A stretch of 64,000 nucleotides of DNA from Adenophora triphylla var. japonica. Lineage: Eukaryota > Streptophyta > Magnoliopsida > Asterales > Campanulaceae. Both the position numbers and the translations under genes were made by a program. Under the pieces are notes generated by a model, which worked only from the letters and a program-made list of their open reading frames with translations, searched no databases and had not been told where the DNA came from. The stretch spans positions 1 through 64,000 of the forward strand of contig JAFEMH010001457.1 of the NCBI GenBank assembly GCA_022495995.1, read 5' to 3'. Shown here in pieces: positions 45,223 through 56,443 of the stretch (position 1 is the stretch's first letter; each line of letters opens with the position of its first letter).

Positions 45223-45455
45223 GTTGACCTTGCTGTCCAGAGTATCCACCCAATGTCATTGCAGACACATTAATTGATTAATGTATTATTGTAGTTTTGC
45301 TAGCATGTAGCGAGTCAAGAGTTGACCGTGCTTGAACTCATCAAAGATTATTTTAACCGTAATGAATTTGTTGGTTAATTGAAAAGAGTTTTACGAAACA
45401 CAAGCAATTGATGCTTATTGTTATTTTTTTTTGTTTTTGAGACCGAACCAATGAT
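45223..45455. other. Spacer between aORF2 and pol of element C, left of the hAT
   Basis: Non-coding. The TTGACC...TTGAACTCATCAA stretch corresponds, in the same orientation relative to aORF2, to 22500-22550 of A. Ends with the CCAATGAT duplication. Confidence 0.6.
45448..45455. repeat. Target site duplication CCAATGAT, left copy (hAT)
   Basis: The same 8 bp occur at 46745-46752. An 8-bp duplication is the hAT signature. Confidence 0.95.
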
Positions 45456-46744
45456 TAGGGATGGCAATTTAACCGAACCCGATCTGTACTGAAGGCGAGC
45501 CGATCCAAAAAAATCGGATATGATTTCAATTTTTTATGACCCGATCGGGTTCGGATCGGGTTCGGTAACACATTCTGCCCGATCCGAACCCGACCCGATC
45601 CGACCCGAACACATATATCTGATTGCCCCGATCCGACCCGATCCGACCCGAATATATATACCTAAATTATAAATATCCTATATATGTATAAATAAGAAAA
45701 TTTAGGTTTTTGATAAATTTAGGTCATTTCTCTTCTCTGCGGTGCGGCGCCTTCTTCTCTGAGTGAAGCTCCAAAATCCAAATCATGTTCTTTCTCCAAG
45801 ATTGAATCTTCTCTTTGACGAAACTCAACTTCCCCTCAACTCTGACGCACGCCTCTTGGTCTCTATTTCCTCTTCCATTAATTTCCGTTTTGAAGCTCCA
45901 AATCATGTTCTTTCTCCAAGATTGAATCTTCTCTTTGACGCCGTTCTTCTCTCTCTCTGCTACTGTGACTGCAGCTTTCGGGGTACCAAGAGTTCAACGC
46001 CGAGCTCATTGCCTCTTGGAAATTTTAAGTTTCTGGTAGGTTTTTTGTTTACATTTTTGCTTTTAAGCTTTGAATCTTCTTTAACAGATGATTGGAAAAT
46101 ATGTGTGTAGTTTATAATATGTTTGTGACATAGGTTTTAGTAAATTGCTGTTTCCTCTTTTTGTATTATTATTTGTCTGCATGTTCGTGCTGCCAAATTT
46201 TAAGGATTTGAGTTTTATTTTATATCAATGATTTTTAATCAAACTTTGAATTGTTTATATTTTGTGTGTATGTGTTTTCATGGAGTAATTAGTTTTTGAT
46301 TCTTTTTTTTATGGGAATACACAAACTCTTGGTTAACAACAGCAACAGCGAAGAACTTGAAGTTGACTTGAGTTTATGGTTTTAGAACATTTGTTGGAAT
46401 GTAATGTGTGTGAACTATTTTTGATTTGTGTTTGTTTGGATTGATTTGAGATTGTAGTAAAACTTGAAAATGTAATGGTTTGGAGTTTTATTTTGTTGAT
46501 TTACAGTTACAGCCTTTTTACAGACTGAACTGTAGCTTAGATTTAAAAAAAAAAACTGACAGTTTCGGATCGGATCAGGGGTTCGGATCGGAGCTCGGAT
46601 CGGGTACATTCGGGGCTTCGGATCGGATCGGGGCTCGGATCGAACACATTCGGATCGGATCGGGTTCGGTAAATGTCTTGTAGAGTTCGGATCGGGTTCG
46701 GATCAGGTCTGATCCGATCCGAACCCGACCCGTTGCCATCCCTA
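45456..46744. mobile_element. Non-autonomous hAT transposon, 1,289 bp
   Basis: Terminal inverted repeats TAGGGATGGCAA / TTGCCATCCCTA with a perfect 8-bp target duplication. Both subterminal regions carry clusters of GATCCGACCCGA-type repeats in opposite orientation (about 45,475-45,655 and 46,565-46,735), so the ends are extensively complementary. Inside, AATCATGTTCTTTCTCCAAG with its surroundings occurs twice (near 45,780 and 45,899). No transposase is encoded, so movement would need an enzyme from elsewhere. Confidence 0.92.
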
Positions 46745-46970
46745 CCAATGATGCCTGCCTACGTTCCCCTTTTACAATTGGACTAAGGGGCTCAGGTCAC
46801 CGTAGTTCGACACTTTAGGTGAATTTGATAAAACAAAGACAAAAGAAGTGCGACCCTGTTTTTTACCTGGATCATTGTTAGGAATGTATCCAGTTGGGTA
46901 TTACTCTTTTAGCACTTTAATTTTACTGAGGGGTGGTGTATGGGGAAGGAGAATTGACTCGTGCTCTTCC
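46745..46970. other. Spacer between the hAT and pol of element C
   Basis: Non-coding. It contains GCCTGCCTACGTTCCCC, the complement of the GGGAAACGTAGGCAGCC phrase downstream of pol in A, which fixes its position just after the C pol. Confidence 0.7.
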
Positions 46971-47332
46971 TCAAATGAAGTATCTGCGGAGCTTGCTTCC
47001 GTTCACGGGGTTAACGAAAGGGTTCCCATCCAAGTCTGCTAACTTCATGGCTCCTCCGGAGAAGATTCTTTGTACCACGAACGGTCCTATCCAGGTAGGC
47101 TCCCACTTTCCGAGGGGATTGGTCTGCGTAGGAGGCTTTTCCTTTATCACCAAGTCGCCTTCTCTGATGTCTCTAATCTTGACTTTCTTATCGAATGCTC
47201 GGGCCATTCTGCTCTGGTAGGCTCGAGTGTGTTCCATGGCTTTCAATCTGCGCTCGTCGAGTAGAGCAAGTTCGTCGTGATGACTCTGTAGCCATTCGAC
47301 TTCATTGATCCCGTTTTCCAAGAGGACTCGGA
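46971..47332 (-). pseudogene. Element C pol C-terminal end, distal copy
   Basis: This minus-strand frame gives LLENGINEVEWLQSHHDELA, then FDKKVKIRDIREGDLVIKEK and the terminal KLRRYFI, equivalent to the end of pol in A. The block 47148-47332 is a near-identical copy of 47660-47845; only this copy carries the true C-terminus. The two copies are separated by a misplaced copy of the aORF2 tail. Confidence 0.8.
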
Positions 47333-47341
47333 ATATTTCCT

Positions 47342-47659
47342 GTGAAGGTGAAGAACACTCGTCGCGGGAAAGGGAAGGGGAAGAAGGATGAAGGACCAAG
47401 TACGGGAAACTAGGTTGACCTTGCTGTCCAGAGTATCCACCCAATGTCATTGCAGACACATTAATTGATTAATGTATTATTGTAGTTTTGCTAGCGGGTA
47501 GCGAGTCAAGAGTTGACCGTGCTTGAACTCATCAAAGATTGTTTTAACCGTAATGAATTTGTAGGTTAATTGAAAAGAGTTTTACGAAATACAAGCAATT
47601 GATGAAGGACCAAGTACGAAAAGAGTTGACCGTGCTTGAACTCATCAAAGATTGTTTTA
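47342..47659. repeat. Misplaced duplicate of the aORF2 tail and spacer (element C)
   Basis: 47342-47604 repeats 45151-45413 with only a handful of differences: the last aORF2 codons, the stop, and the following non-coding DNA. It is followed by a shorter third copy, 47605-47659, joining AAGGACCAAGTACG directly to AAAAGAGTTGACC, so an intervening part is skipped. Confidence 0.9.
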
Positions 47660-48520
47660 GCACCATGTCGCCTTCTCTGATGTCTCTGATCTTGACTTTC
47701 TTATCGAATGCTCGGGCCATTCTGCTCTGGTAGGCTCGAGTGTGTTCCATGGCTTTCAATCTGCGCTCGTCGAGTAGAGCAAGTTCGTCATGATGACTCT
47801 GTAGCCATTCGACTTCATTGATCCCATTTTCCAAGAGGACTCGGAGGGATGGAATTTCCAATTCCACAGGTAACATTGCTTCCATTCCGTAGGTAAGTGC
47901 AAACGGAGTCTCCCCTGTGGCGGTTCTAACTGATGTTCTGTATCCCCAGAGGGCTAGATGTAGCTTTTCGGGCCAGTCCCGACCTCTGGTGGTCATCTTT
48001 CTGATTATCATTGCAAGAGTCTTGTTTGCTGCCTCTACTCACCATTGGTCTGTGGTCTGTAGGGAGAAGACTTGTGACGTGTGACTCTGAATTCGGTCAG
48101 CAGTTGGTCACAATCTCCTTCGAAGTGAGTCCCATTGTCGGATATGATCTCGTTGGGCACTCCGTATCGGCACATGATGTTCTCTTTGATGATCTCAGCC
48201 ACCTTTTTAGAATTCAGTACCTTGTATGATCTGGCTTCTACCCATTTGGTGAAGTAGTCGACTGCGACTAGAATGAACTCGTGACCATTGCTCCCTGGTG
48301 GAGTGATCTTGCCGATGACGTCGATTCCCCATGTGGCAAAAGGCCATGATGTAGTCATGCAATAGAGTTCATGAGGAGGGATGTGATTGAGGTTGGAGAA
48401 CCGTTGACATTTGTCGCAGCTTCGGACGAACCGATGCGCCTGCTTTCCATTGATATCCAATAGTATCCCATATGGAGGATGATCTGTGTCAATGCTCGGG
48501 CGTTCATGTGCGGATCGCAA
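47660..48520 (-). pseudogene. Element C integrase
   Basis: Minus-strand integrase in two frames. First: CDKCQRFSNLNHIPPHELY (zinc region end), WGIDVIGKI, FTKWVEARSYKVL, SDNGTHFEGDCDQLL and YRPQTNGE. A single missing base near 48,035 then shifts the frame before the AANKTL region, and it continues as RKMTTRGRDWPEKLHLALWG to AFDKKVKIRDIREGD. It is very similar to A (SDNGSHFEGDC, GRDWPEKLHLSLWG), placing both in the same Tat lineage. Confidence 0.88.
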
Positions 48521-48656
48521 AGTTCCATTTGTGAACTTCGTTCATTAGCTCGCCGGCTTTTCTTTTGTTTACACACCGAAGGAGTGGCCCTTAGTGGCGC
48601 TTCTTGTACAACATACCCCTTAATGACGAAATGGGATGCCAGGCGTTTTAATGCCA

Positions 48657-49260
48657 TCATGTTTTTGGCTTTGATCCCTTCTTTGTATTCTCCATCTTCA
48701 TTTGTGAAGGAAGCTTCTCCGTTTTGGAGGTACTGGTAGATTTGATTGTACCAAGGTTCGTCGATCGTTTCTTTTTTTTTATTTCGATCTCACAGCAATA
48801 GGCGGGTGTTTCTCGTTTGCCTATTCTGAGGGGTTTTACTGATTTTCCATCGGGAATTTCGACAAGAGAGGCGAGGGTTGCCAGGGCATCTGCGAAGCGG
48901 TTCCTATCTCTTGGCAAATAGTGAAAAGAGATGTCCTTGAACTGAGCAATGAGCTCCTCCATGTACGCGTGGTACTTCTGGAGGCCAGAATCTACCGTTT
49001 TCCATTTGTTGGATACTTGATTGATGATCAATGCTGAGTCTCCGTATACTTCCAGTTCTGAAATGTTGCGCTCGAGGGCGGCTTCCAGACCGGCTGCACA
49101 AGCTTCATATTCTGCTGCATTGTTGGTTGTTTCGAAATTCAGCTTGATGGCTATGGGAGTATGCTCGTCCTTGGGATCGACAAGGAGCATTCCGATACCA
49201 TTCCCCTTCTTGTTGGCTGCCCCATAGAAGAAGAGTTGCCACTGGTTTCATATTTGGCCG
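48657..49260 (-). pseudogene. Element C second (archaeal-type) RNase H
   Basis: The minus-strand frame reads GMLLVDPKDEHTPIAIKLNF, AEYEACAAGLEAALERN, YGDSALIINQVSNKWK and DALATLASLVEIP. Just upstream, across a frameshift near 49,200, lies LFFYGAANKKGNG, where A has LFFDGATNKRGNG: the first catalytic Asp is Tyr. A T run at 48,772-48,782 (poly-A on the coding strand) shifts the 3' end. Confidence 0.85.
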
Positions 49261-49417
49261 AGTGAGAAGATTTCGACGTCCGAAACTGCGGATCGGGACC
49301 CTTGGGTTCACCGCTTGGGAAGTCTCGCCACCGATCCGCCATTACTCTGCCCTTTGTTGTTTTTCTGACCATGTACTTGATGTCGAACTCAGCCAGGAAG
49401 AATGACCACTTGGCTAG

Positions 49418-50530
49418 TCACATTGACAGGGAGGGCTTGTCGAAGAGATATCGGACGGGGTCCATTTTGGAGACCAGGAGCACTGAATGTGACTGTATGT
49501 AGTATTTCAGTTTCCCGACTACCCATACCAAGGCGGCACAAGTTTTCTCTAATGCTGAGTAGCTGAGTTCACTTCCTTGAAGCTTCCGACTTACGAAGTA
49601 GATTGCATGCTCAACTTTGGAATCTTTCTGTTCTTGTGCCAGCATTGCTCCGATTGACATGTCTGTTACTTTCCAGTACAGGAGTAGTGGCTTGTCTTCA
49701 TGTGGCGGGCACAGAATTGGGGGATTCACCAAGTAGGTCTTGATTTTCTCGAAAGCTGTCTGGCACTCTGAGTCCCATTTGATGTCGGCATTCTTCTTCA
49801 TTAGTTTAAACATTGGCTCGCAGAGAGATGTCAACTGGTTGATGAAGCGACTGATGTACTGAAGTCTTCCCATGAAACTTTTCACTTCTGTCAGAGTCTG
49901 TGGCGACTTCATGTCGATGTTGGCCTTGATTTTCTTGGGATCAACTTCGATACCTCTTTTTGTAACCATGTACCCTAGTACTTTGCCTCGCTTGACGCCG
50001 AAGGTGCACTTCGCAGGGTTCAATCTCATGGAGTGTTTTCTGAGTCGGTTGAAAAACTTTCTCAGATCTGTCATGTGTTGCATGTCTGATCCTCTGGAGT
50101 GGATGATCATGTCGTCGACATATACTTCGATTTCTTTGTGAATCATGTCATGGAAGAGGGCTGTTGCAGCCCCGCCAGTAAGTAGCCCCCGCCGTTCTTC
50201 TCGACCGAACGGCATGACCGTGTAGCAAGATGTCCCCCACTGAGTGGTGAAAGCAGCCTTGGCTTGATCTTCCTCGACATTTTGATCTCGGTTGTATCCA
50301 AATGAACCCATCCACGAAGGACTTCACTTTGAAATTTGGCGTGGTGTCGACTAGCATGTCGATGTTAGGCAATGGGAAATCATCTTTAGGGCCGGCCTTG
50401 TTGAGATCCCGAAAATCTATACAGCATCTGACCTTTCCATTGGCCTTGGTGACCGTCACGATGTTGGAGAGCCAAGTCGGGTACTCAATCACTCTGATGA
50501 AACCAACTCGGAGCATTTTCTCAATTTCTT
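49418..50530 (-). pseudogene. Element C reverse transcriptase and first RNase H
   Basis: Reverse transcriptase in two frames joined near 50,290. Motifs: VTKANGKVRCCIDFRDLNKA, PLPNIDMLVD, AFTTQWGTSCYTVMPFG, catalytic YVDDMIIHS, NPAKCTFGVKRGKVLGYMV. A second disrupted patch follows VMPFG (A has GLKNAGATYQR there). The first RNase H region continues with AIYFVSRKLQGSELSYSALE and ends in LFDKPSLSM. Catalytic Asp pair intact, frame broken. Confidence 0.88.
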
Positions 50531-51300
50531 CTTTTACTTATAAGGACCACTCTGGCTTGATCTTGCGCAACTTCTGTTTGACAGGCTTAGATTCGGGATC
50601 CAGGGAATTCGTGCTCTACGATCGAGGATCGAGTCCCGGCATGTCCTATTATGACCAGCGAACACGTCAACATACTCCCTGAGGAGGTTTATCGTGGCTT
50701 CTTTTACTCGCATCGGCGAAGAAACCGCCCACTTGTGTCTCTTTACGCTCTTGTATCGACCCTAGGTTCACTTTGGTCATAACCTCTTCTACAGCCTTGG
50801 GCCCGGTTGTCCTCTTGGTCAACTACACGCTTGAGAACTACTTTAATGTATTGTTCATTTAATGTGTCTCGTTTCTTTATCAATTGAGTTATTAACGTCT
50901 TTTAAGTTGTTTGTTAACTTATCGGTTGTTAAAGTGGCAATGAGAGGATACTCCAAAGATCGGACTTTTCATTAAACGAGAACGGAAATACATGGTTGGC
51001 TACATTATCATAGTCTTCCGGCGTAAGGCCGTTGGACGACTCGAGGACCGGACTTTAAAAAGGACTCGACTCGGAGGGTTTGAGACCGGGTTTAGGGAGA
51101 TGTGGGTATAGGCCCACTTGTCTTCCAATTCGTCCCGGCTTGCCCTTCGTCCGGTGAAAGTTACCCAGCTCTTCAAATGGCATTGCTGGATGCTTGATGA
51201 GGGTTCGGGGACCGAGAGGCTTGGCTTCTGCTGTCCCAATCATGGTGACATGCTGTTTTCGGAGCCCAGGTCAATCAGGTTTATCACCTCCATGACTTCT
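50531..51300 (-). other. Decayed linker between protease 2 and reverse transcriptase of element C
   Basis: In A the matching region (18509-18990) is open and encodes an acidic linker ending in RDMPGLD. Here only scraps remain, such as ALDPESKPVKQKLRKI-like codons near 50,540-50,610. No intact frame. Confidence 0.5.
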
Positions 51301-52758
51301 TCAAAAAAGACTCTGTAGAGCTGGTCCACTGAGAGCGTCTTCTATAAATTCTGGTTCCTTCTGCTTTGGAGTTACTGTCTCGAATGTGGCCTCGGCGGCT
51401 GATCCGAACAATCTGTTTCCCGCGAAGAGTATCTTGAGTTTCTCTTCTATGTCTGGGATTCCCTTGAATGTGTACTCGTGCTGGACTGTGGTGGTAATTG
51501 GTCCAGGTAGAGTTGTGATGTCGAGGAACGCTCCCCTTATCAGATTAGCCTTGAGTCCTCTGAAACTCTTGAGGTCCCGTGCTAGCTGTTCCATTCTTTC
51601 TGTAGTCTCTGTGCTGACTTTCCCTGCTTCTTTCTCATCTTCATTAGTTCCACTGTCGGTCCCCTCAGTTCTGCTGTCGGTCCCCTCAGTTTTGCTGTCA
51701 GTTCCCTTGTCGGTCCCCTCAGTTCTGCTGTCGGTTCCCTTGGTGAAGTAATGAGCCAGGTCGAAACTGTAAGGCCGGAGATCGGGTGTGCCATTGGAGG
51801 TTCCCCTTTTGCGGACTGCTGCCTTGGTGTGAGCGAGCCTTTTGTTTTCCCTGATGTCAGCTGGTGTTGGCACATAGCCAAGCCCCTGGACCGTGGTGTG
51901 GTCCTTGACTTCGATGACTTGATGTTGGCCTTGTAACCTTTTGCCGAGCCCCAGTCCTGGGATGAAGTTCATGAGTTTCATCATCTTCATGGCAGGAGGA
52001 ATCTTGTCGTGAGATAGCGGAAGGTCCACGTTGCATATTTGGATCTTGGAGGTCTCCAGAGTGAACCCAGTTAATGCCATGTCGTCATTATGCTTGATTT
52101 CTAACACCGGAATGTCGTTGGTACAGGTCCCCTCGGTGGTGACGTTGTCGCCGTAGACTGTAGTTAACTCATTGCCTTGCATGAATTTGATGCACTGGTG
52201 AAGGGTGGATGCCACGCCATTCATTTGATGCAGCCAGGGTCGCCCCAGGATGGATGTGAAAGTGATTGGAATGTCCAACACTTGGAATTCGGTGGGGATC
52301 ATCCGTTTGCCGAACCAAATATTAAGAGTAGCAACCCCGAGAACTGTACGGGAAGTAGAATAATAGGACTTGACGGTGTGGACTGAAGGCTTCAGATCTG
52401 TGGGCTTGATGTCAAGCAGATCCATCATCTTGGCGGGCAAGACATTCATTCCGGAACCTCCGTCTACCAACACACGGGGAAGGCGATGCCCGTCCAACTG
52501 GACTGTGATGTAGAGTGGCTCATTGTGATCAGCCCCGAATTTTGGAAGGTCCAAATCTGTGAAGGTGATAATGTTGCCGTAGTTGATGTTGCCGATCATC
52601 TGAATGACTTCATCTGGGGTTGCGTCCACGGGGACCATGGTACGGGCCAGACTTTCCTCTAGCTTGAGCTTGTAAGGATATGAAGAGGTGAGCAGAGACC
52701 AAAGGGAAATGTTCGCCTGAGTCTGCTTGAGCTGAGTGAGGATCGGGTCCTCTTTCAC
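51301..52758 (-). pseudogene. Element C protease domain 2 and G-patch-like region
   Basis: 485 codons open on the minus strand. Retropepsin-like domain: NEPLYITVQLDGHRLPRV, then active-site region LVDGGSGMNVLPAKMM, TVLGVATLNIWFGKRMIP, ILGRPWLHQMNGVASTLHQC. Downstream, FIPGLGLGKRLQGQ is a G-patch-like motif often seen after the protease in Tat elements. A repeated GTDSRTE/GTDSKTE tract lies at about 51,640-51,745. It is a clear paralogue of protease domain 1 (55,951-55,500), about 6 kb closer to the 5' end of pol in no other element here. Confidence 0.85.
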
Positions 52759-52867
52759 AGAACTTGCGTCTTCGGGCAGGCCGGGTTGCGGTTCTGGCTC
52801 TGCCGGCTTTTTGGTGGCCTTAGGTGGTAATGTATGGATTTGACCCGATCGGGTTAGAACGCTGACA

Positions 52868-53971
52868 TCAGGTTTGGTCCCTTCTGAACAGGCCGCGTTG
52901 AGCCATAGTTAGAGGAGGATTCCTCGTAGCGTAGGGCCATATGTCTTCCCTCAACTTATTGATTGTAGATGTATTTCCGGGGGCTTCGGCAGCTTTCCGA
53001 ATTCTGTCCCAGGATACTGGCTTAGGTGCCTCTGCAGGGAGGTAGCCTACGGTTTGATGCAGCAATTCGAATGTCAGTGTGCAACAATGGTCGCCAGAGC
53101 TGAACTGTGCATTGCTGACCCTCCGGGGGAGGTTGGAGAGTTCTAGGTTCAAGCGAACAGTCTCCTTGATCTCTTCACGGTATACCGCGCTCCTTTCCTT
53201 CTTGCTGAGCATACTCAAGGCATTCTGGAGTTGGGTTTGGCGATACTCATGGTTTGCTAATTTCCCTCCACTCTTGGCCCAGATCAACTTTCTTGCAGCA
53301 GAGCCTGCGTCGAGAGTTAGTGACTGCATTTCTTCCCATGTGAGAATAGCCAGTGCTTCTTTGAACTGTGTGAGGCAGTCTAGATAAACTTCCATCGGGG
53401 AGAGCTTTCCTTTCTGCCTTATCTGAGTAGCGGGTATGTCGGAAGGTGAGTATACGGCTTCCTGAACATCTGCCCATGTAACTGGTGGCTGTCCCAGTTG
53501 ATCGTTTCTGTAAACGAATGCCGCAGACTGTGGAATCTCCTTGAGCAGTTGTTGGAGATGAATTCCTATCTTTCTCTTGTTTTTGAATAGACCTTCCTCC
53601 CTGAGTTGGCCTTTTAGTTTGAGTGCGGAAATGATCCGTTTCCATCCTCCCAGGACCCTTGGGATTCCGGTTTTGTTGACTTCATGCCCGACTTGGAAGA
53701 GAATAGTTTCATCATCTTCGTCGTCGCTTTCACAGAGAACTTGCTTTTCTCGGGGAGATAAGCACTGGTACCCTTCCTGCTGTGTGGTTAGGTATTCTTT
53801 GTACTGTGCCATTCCATCTCCTAGGTCATCGGGACCGTTAACCACCCTCGTGTGGCAGAGGGGGTTGGATGAGAACAGACGGTAGTCCAGAAAGTTTCCG
53901 TGAGCAAAACCCTTGAGAACGAACTGGTCTAGAGTAGCCTCTAGCTTTTTGTCGGAAGCTTCTTGTGACAC
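52868..53971 (-). pseudogene. Element C unknown coding segment b (between the two protease domains)
   Basis: 367 codons open on the minus strand in the same frame as gag. I do not recognise the family. It has an acidic patch SDDEDDETILF, then GIPRVLGGWKRIISALKLKG, YSPSDIPATQIRQKGKLSPM, LDCLTQFKEALAILTWEEMQ and LSKKERSAVYREEIKETVRL. It is charged and helical-looking, with no metal-binding or catalytic pattern I can name and no membrane segment. In-frame stops separate it from segment a, so it was probably part of the same polyprotein. Confidence 0.6.
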
Positions 53972-53998
53972 TTTAAGGGCTTGGTCCCTGTAGGTCCT

Positions 53999-54905
53999 TC
54001 AAGCTTTGTCTTCATCCCAGAGACGGCTTTCTTGAGCGGCTAGTTCCATGAGAGCTTTCCTTGCGAGAGCTAAACAGTCTCCGTAGGTGCGCGCCGTCTG
54101 ACTAGTGTCTAGAACTGTGATCACATCTAGATCTCCGAATGGCGGAAATACTTGGATGATGTTGACGAAGGAAGTCGGACTGGGACATTCCATGCGGCCC
54201 TCCTTGATCTTGGCTACCAAGAAGTTTGCCCAAATCTGTTTGATTGAACCCATGGGGGTGTTGAACTCTGCGATGTTGACCGTCTCGTGATCTCGCTCGA
54301 TCGCCAAGTCTATCAAGGCTAGCAGTTTGCTGGAGGGAGGTCTGAATCCGTTGTCGTGATGACTGGGAGCAGAGCCGAACTTGAGCATGTTGATGCTGAG
54401 GTGGTCATTTCCAATGTTGGAAGCTGACTCTGTCTTGCGGGGAAGACCTTCACAGATGTTTTTGGGGTGGCTACCGGAAGCGTTCCCGAGGTTGATCTGA
54501 TTTGTAGCAGGGTGAGGAGCTTCATCTCCTTCGCTGTTACCCTTGGCCTTGGCGGCGCTTGTGGGTATCAGCTTGACTGACGGCACGGGCCGGTTGCCAC
54601 TGGGGCTGGTAGTTGGAAGTGATGATGAACTCTGGGCTCGATTGGCCAGGGCCTCGTTTACCATGAGCAGGCAGTCGTCGAGGGTAACTTTGGCATTTCA
54701 GAATCTGATAATGAGGACCGGATCCTTGGTATCATCAGGATATCTGGAATAGATGATGTTGAAGAAGTCGTTGTCAGTTACTTGATCAGAGGGGTTCTTT
54801 GTCGTGTCAACCAGTTGCTTCCAATTGTCAGATAACTGCCGGTACTGGACGTTGAGCTTGACAATCTCCATGGTATTGGAGCCCTGGTCGTAGGTGACCT
54901 AATCG
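53999..54905 (-). pseudogene. Element C unknown coding segment a (between the two protease domains)
   Basis: Same frame as gag and segment b. The first part reads NTMEIVKLNVQYRQLSDNWK, FFNIIYSRYPDDTKDPVLI, then after a stop KVTLDDCLLMVNEALANRAQ. A Ser/Pro-rich linker (SSSLPTTSPSGNRPV) follows, then LALIDLAIERDHETVNIAEF and TARTYGDCLALARKALMELA. I do not recognise it. Its position is between protease domain 1 and segment b. Confidence 0.55.
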
Positions 54906-55039
54906 GAACGGGTGCCGTCCTCGAGACTGAGCATATGAATGCAGAGGTCTGCCCGCGGTTCTGCCGCGTCTACGACTCTGGAGAGTCCTGATTCGTCGCC
55001 GTCTGACGGCTCAATCCAGACGTAAGGACGCCTCGCATC

Positions 55040-55951
55040 CTACTGTGCTATAGGAGCTGCTAGGAAAACATCATGCCCTTCGCTAGAGAAAAGGGGCTCA
55101 GCGGGCAATTCCTCATGGAGGACATCCCATACAACGTCCATACATTCGAGACGAGTATGACGGTGCTTGTTGACTTTAATCACACAGATTTCTTCGCCTG
55201 GAGGGGCCAGAGAATTGGCTTGAAGAATGCTGGCAAATCTCCGATCGGAGACAGGGGGTTTACATGCCCGCATCATTGCGATGTTCAGGGTTTCTTTCCA
55301 ATCTGCTTCCAAGTGTTGGAAATGGCAATTGAACTTGATGTATCGAACTGCTTCAGGGTCTGCCTGCTCGAGTACGTTGACATAGTTAGCACCTCCGGAC
55401 TCTGAGGGATTCTGATGAGATTTGCCCCGATAGTCCCTTGGTCGATTTGAAGGAGGTAGCCTCGGTGCCTGGCTGCGGGCACGCTTGGCGGTCGTCCCGG
55501 CTTTGTTTCCAATAAGGAAACTGTCCCCTCTGATGACTTCGAGATCTCCCTGCCGGTTAATGAACTTAACGCACTGATGGAGAGTGGAGGCTATGGATTT
55601 CATGTGATGTAGCCAAGGGCGTCCCAAGAGAGCTGTGAACTCGGACGGAATGTCCATCACATGGAATTTTGCTGGCACCATTTGAGTTTCGAACCAGAGC
55701 TCCAGAGTCACCGTCCCCAGGATGGGACGAGACGTGCTGTCGTAGGCCTTGATAGTCCAGGTTGATGGAATCAAGTGGCTTTCGTTGATGCGTAGGGCTC
55801 GCATCATGCTGAGAGGGAGGACGTTAACGGCTGACCCGTTGTCCACCAATACTCCGGGGAGTGATATGGTGTTGAGCTTGAGAGTGATGTACAGAGCTTC
55901 ATTGTGCCACGAGGCATCTCTCGGGAGGTCTTCGTCACAGAACGTGATCAT
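55040..55951 (-). pseudogene. Element C protease domain 1
   Basis: 303 codons open. Retropepsin-like domain: NEALYITLKLNTISLPGV, active-site region LVDNGSAVNVLPLSMM, ILGTVTLELWFETQMVP, LLGRPWLHHMKSIASTLHQC. Every block matches protease domain 2 in order, so the two are tandem paralogues. After the domain comes a region with ADPEAVRYIKFNCHFQHLEA and ECMDVVWDVLHEELPAEPLF, which I do not recognise. Same frame as gag upstream, separated by stops near 56,020, 56,270 and 56,441. Confidence 0.85.
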
Positions 55952-56443
55952 ACTGCCATACAGTTGGGAATCGTAGATCTCGTCTCTATCCGGAGAAGTA
56001 GAGTCATCAAGCCATCCGTTTCATGTTTTCCTCTTGCGAGGTAAAAACTTTGCTGGAGCCTCGGGATTGTGTTGAGACTGTTTGTGGCGGTTGCCGCCCT
56101 TGGTTAGCACGTTGATTGAGTGCGAGTGCCAAGCTGACCTTGATCTTCCTTTGCCGGTCCGTGCTCGGAAGCTGGACAAATTGAACCTTGGCTGATCCCG
56201 CGGGGGGTTGGGCTTCTGACTGCCAGTAAGATTACCAAGATCTGAGGTATTCCGGAGCCCTGGGGCCTAAACTCTGGTTTCAGTGGGACTTTTCGGCTTT
56301 CCTACCCCCGTCTGCTCTAAAGCTGCATAGCCTGGAGGAAGGGAGGACTGGCTGGAGTAGAGTACGTAGTAATCGAACCTCCCGGATGGCTCTCCGAGTG
56401 TACCCACACTGGTGTCTCCAGCTTCGTATCTTTCTCTCAGTTT

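Noticed and set aside
45763..46110. 115-codon frame inside the hAT element
   Set aside because: It is made of an internal duplicated segment, has no transposase motif, and is shorter than any hAT transposase domain.
52868..54905. Unknown segment as an endogenous plant pararetrovirus piece
   Set aside because: No movement protein or coat zinc-finger pattern, and it lies in the gag frame of element C between its two protease domains.
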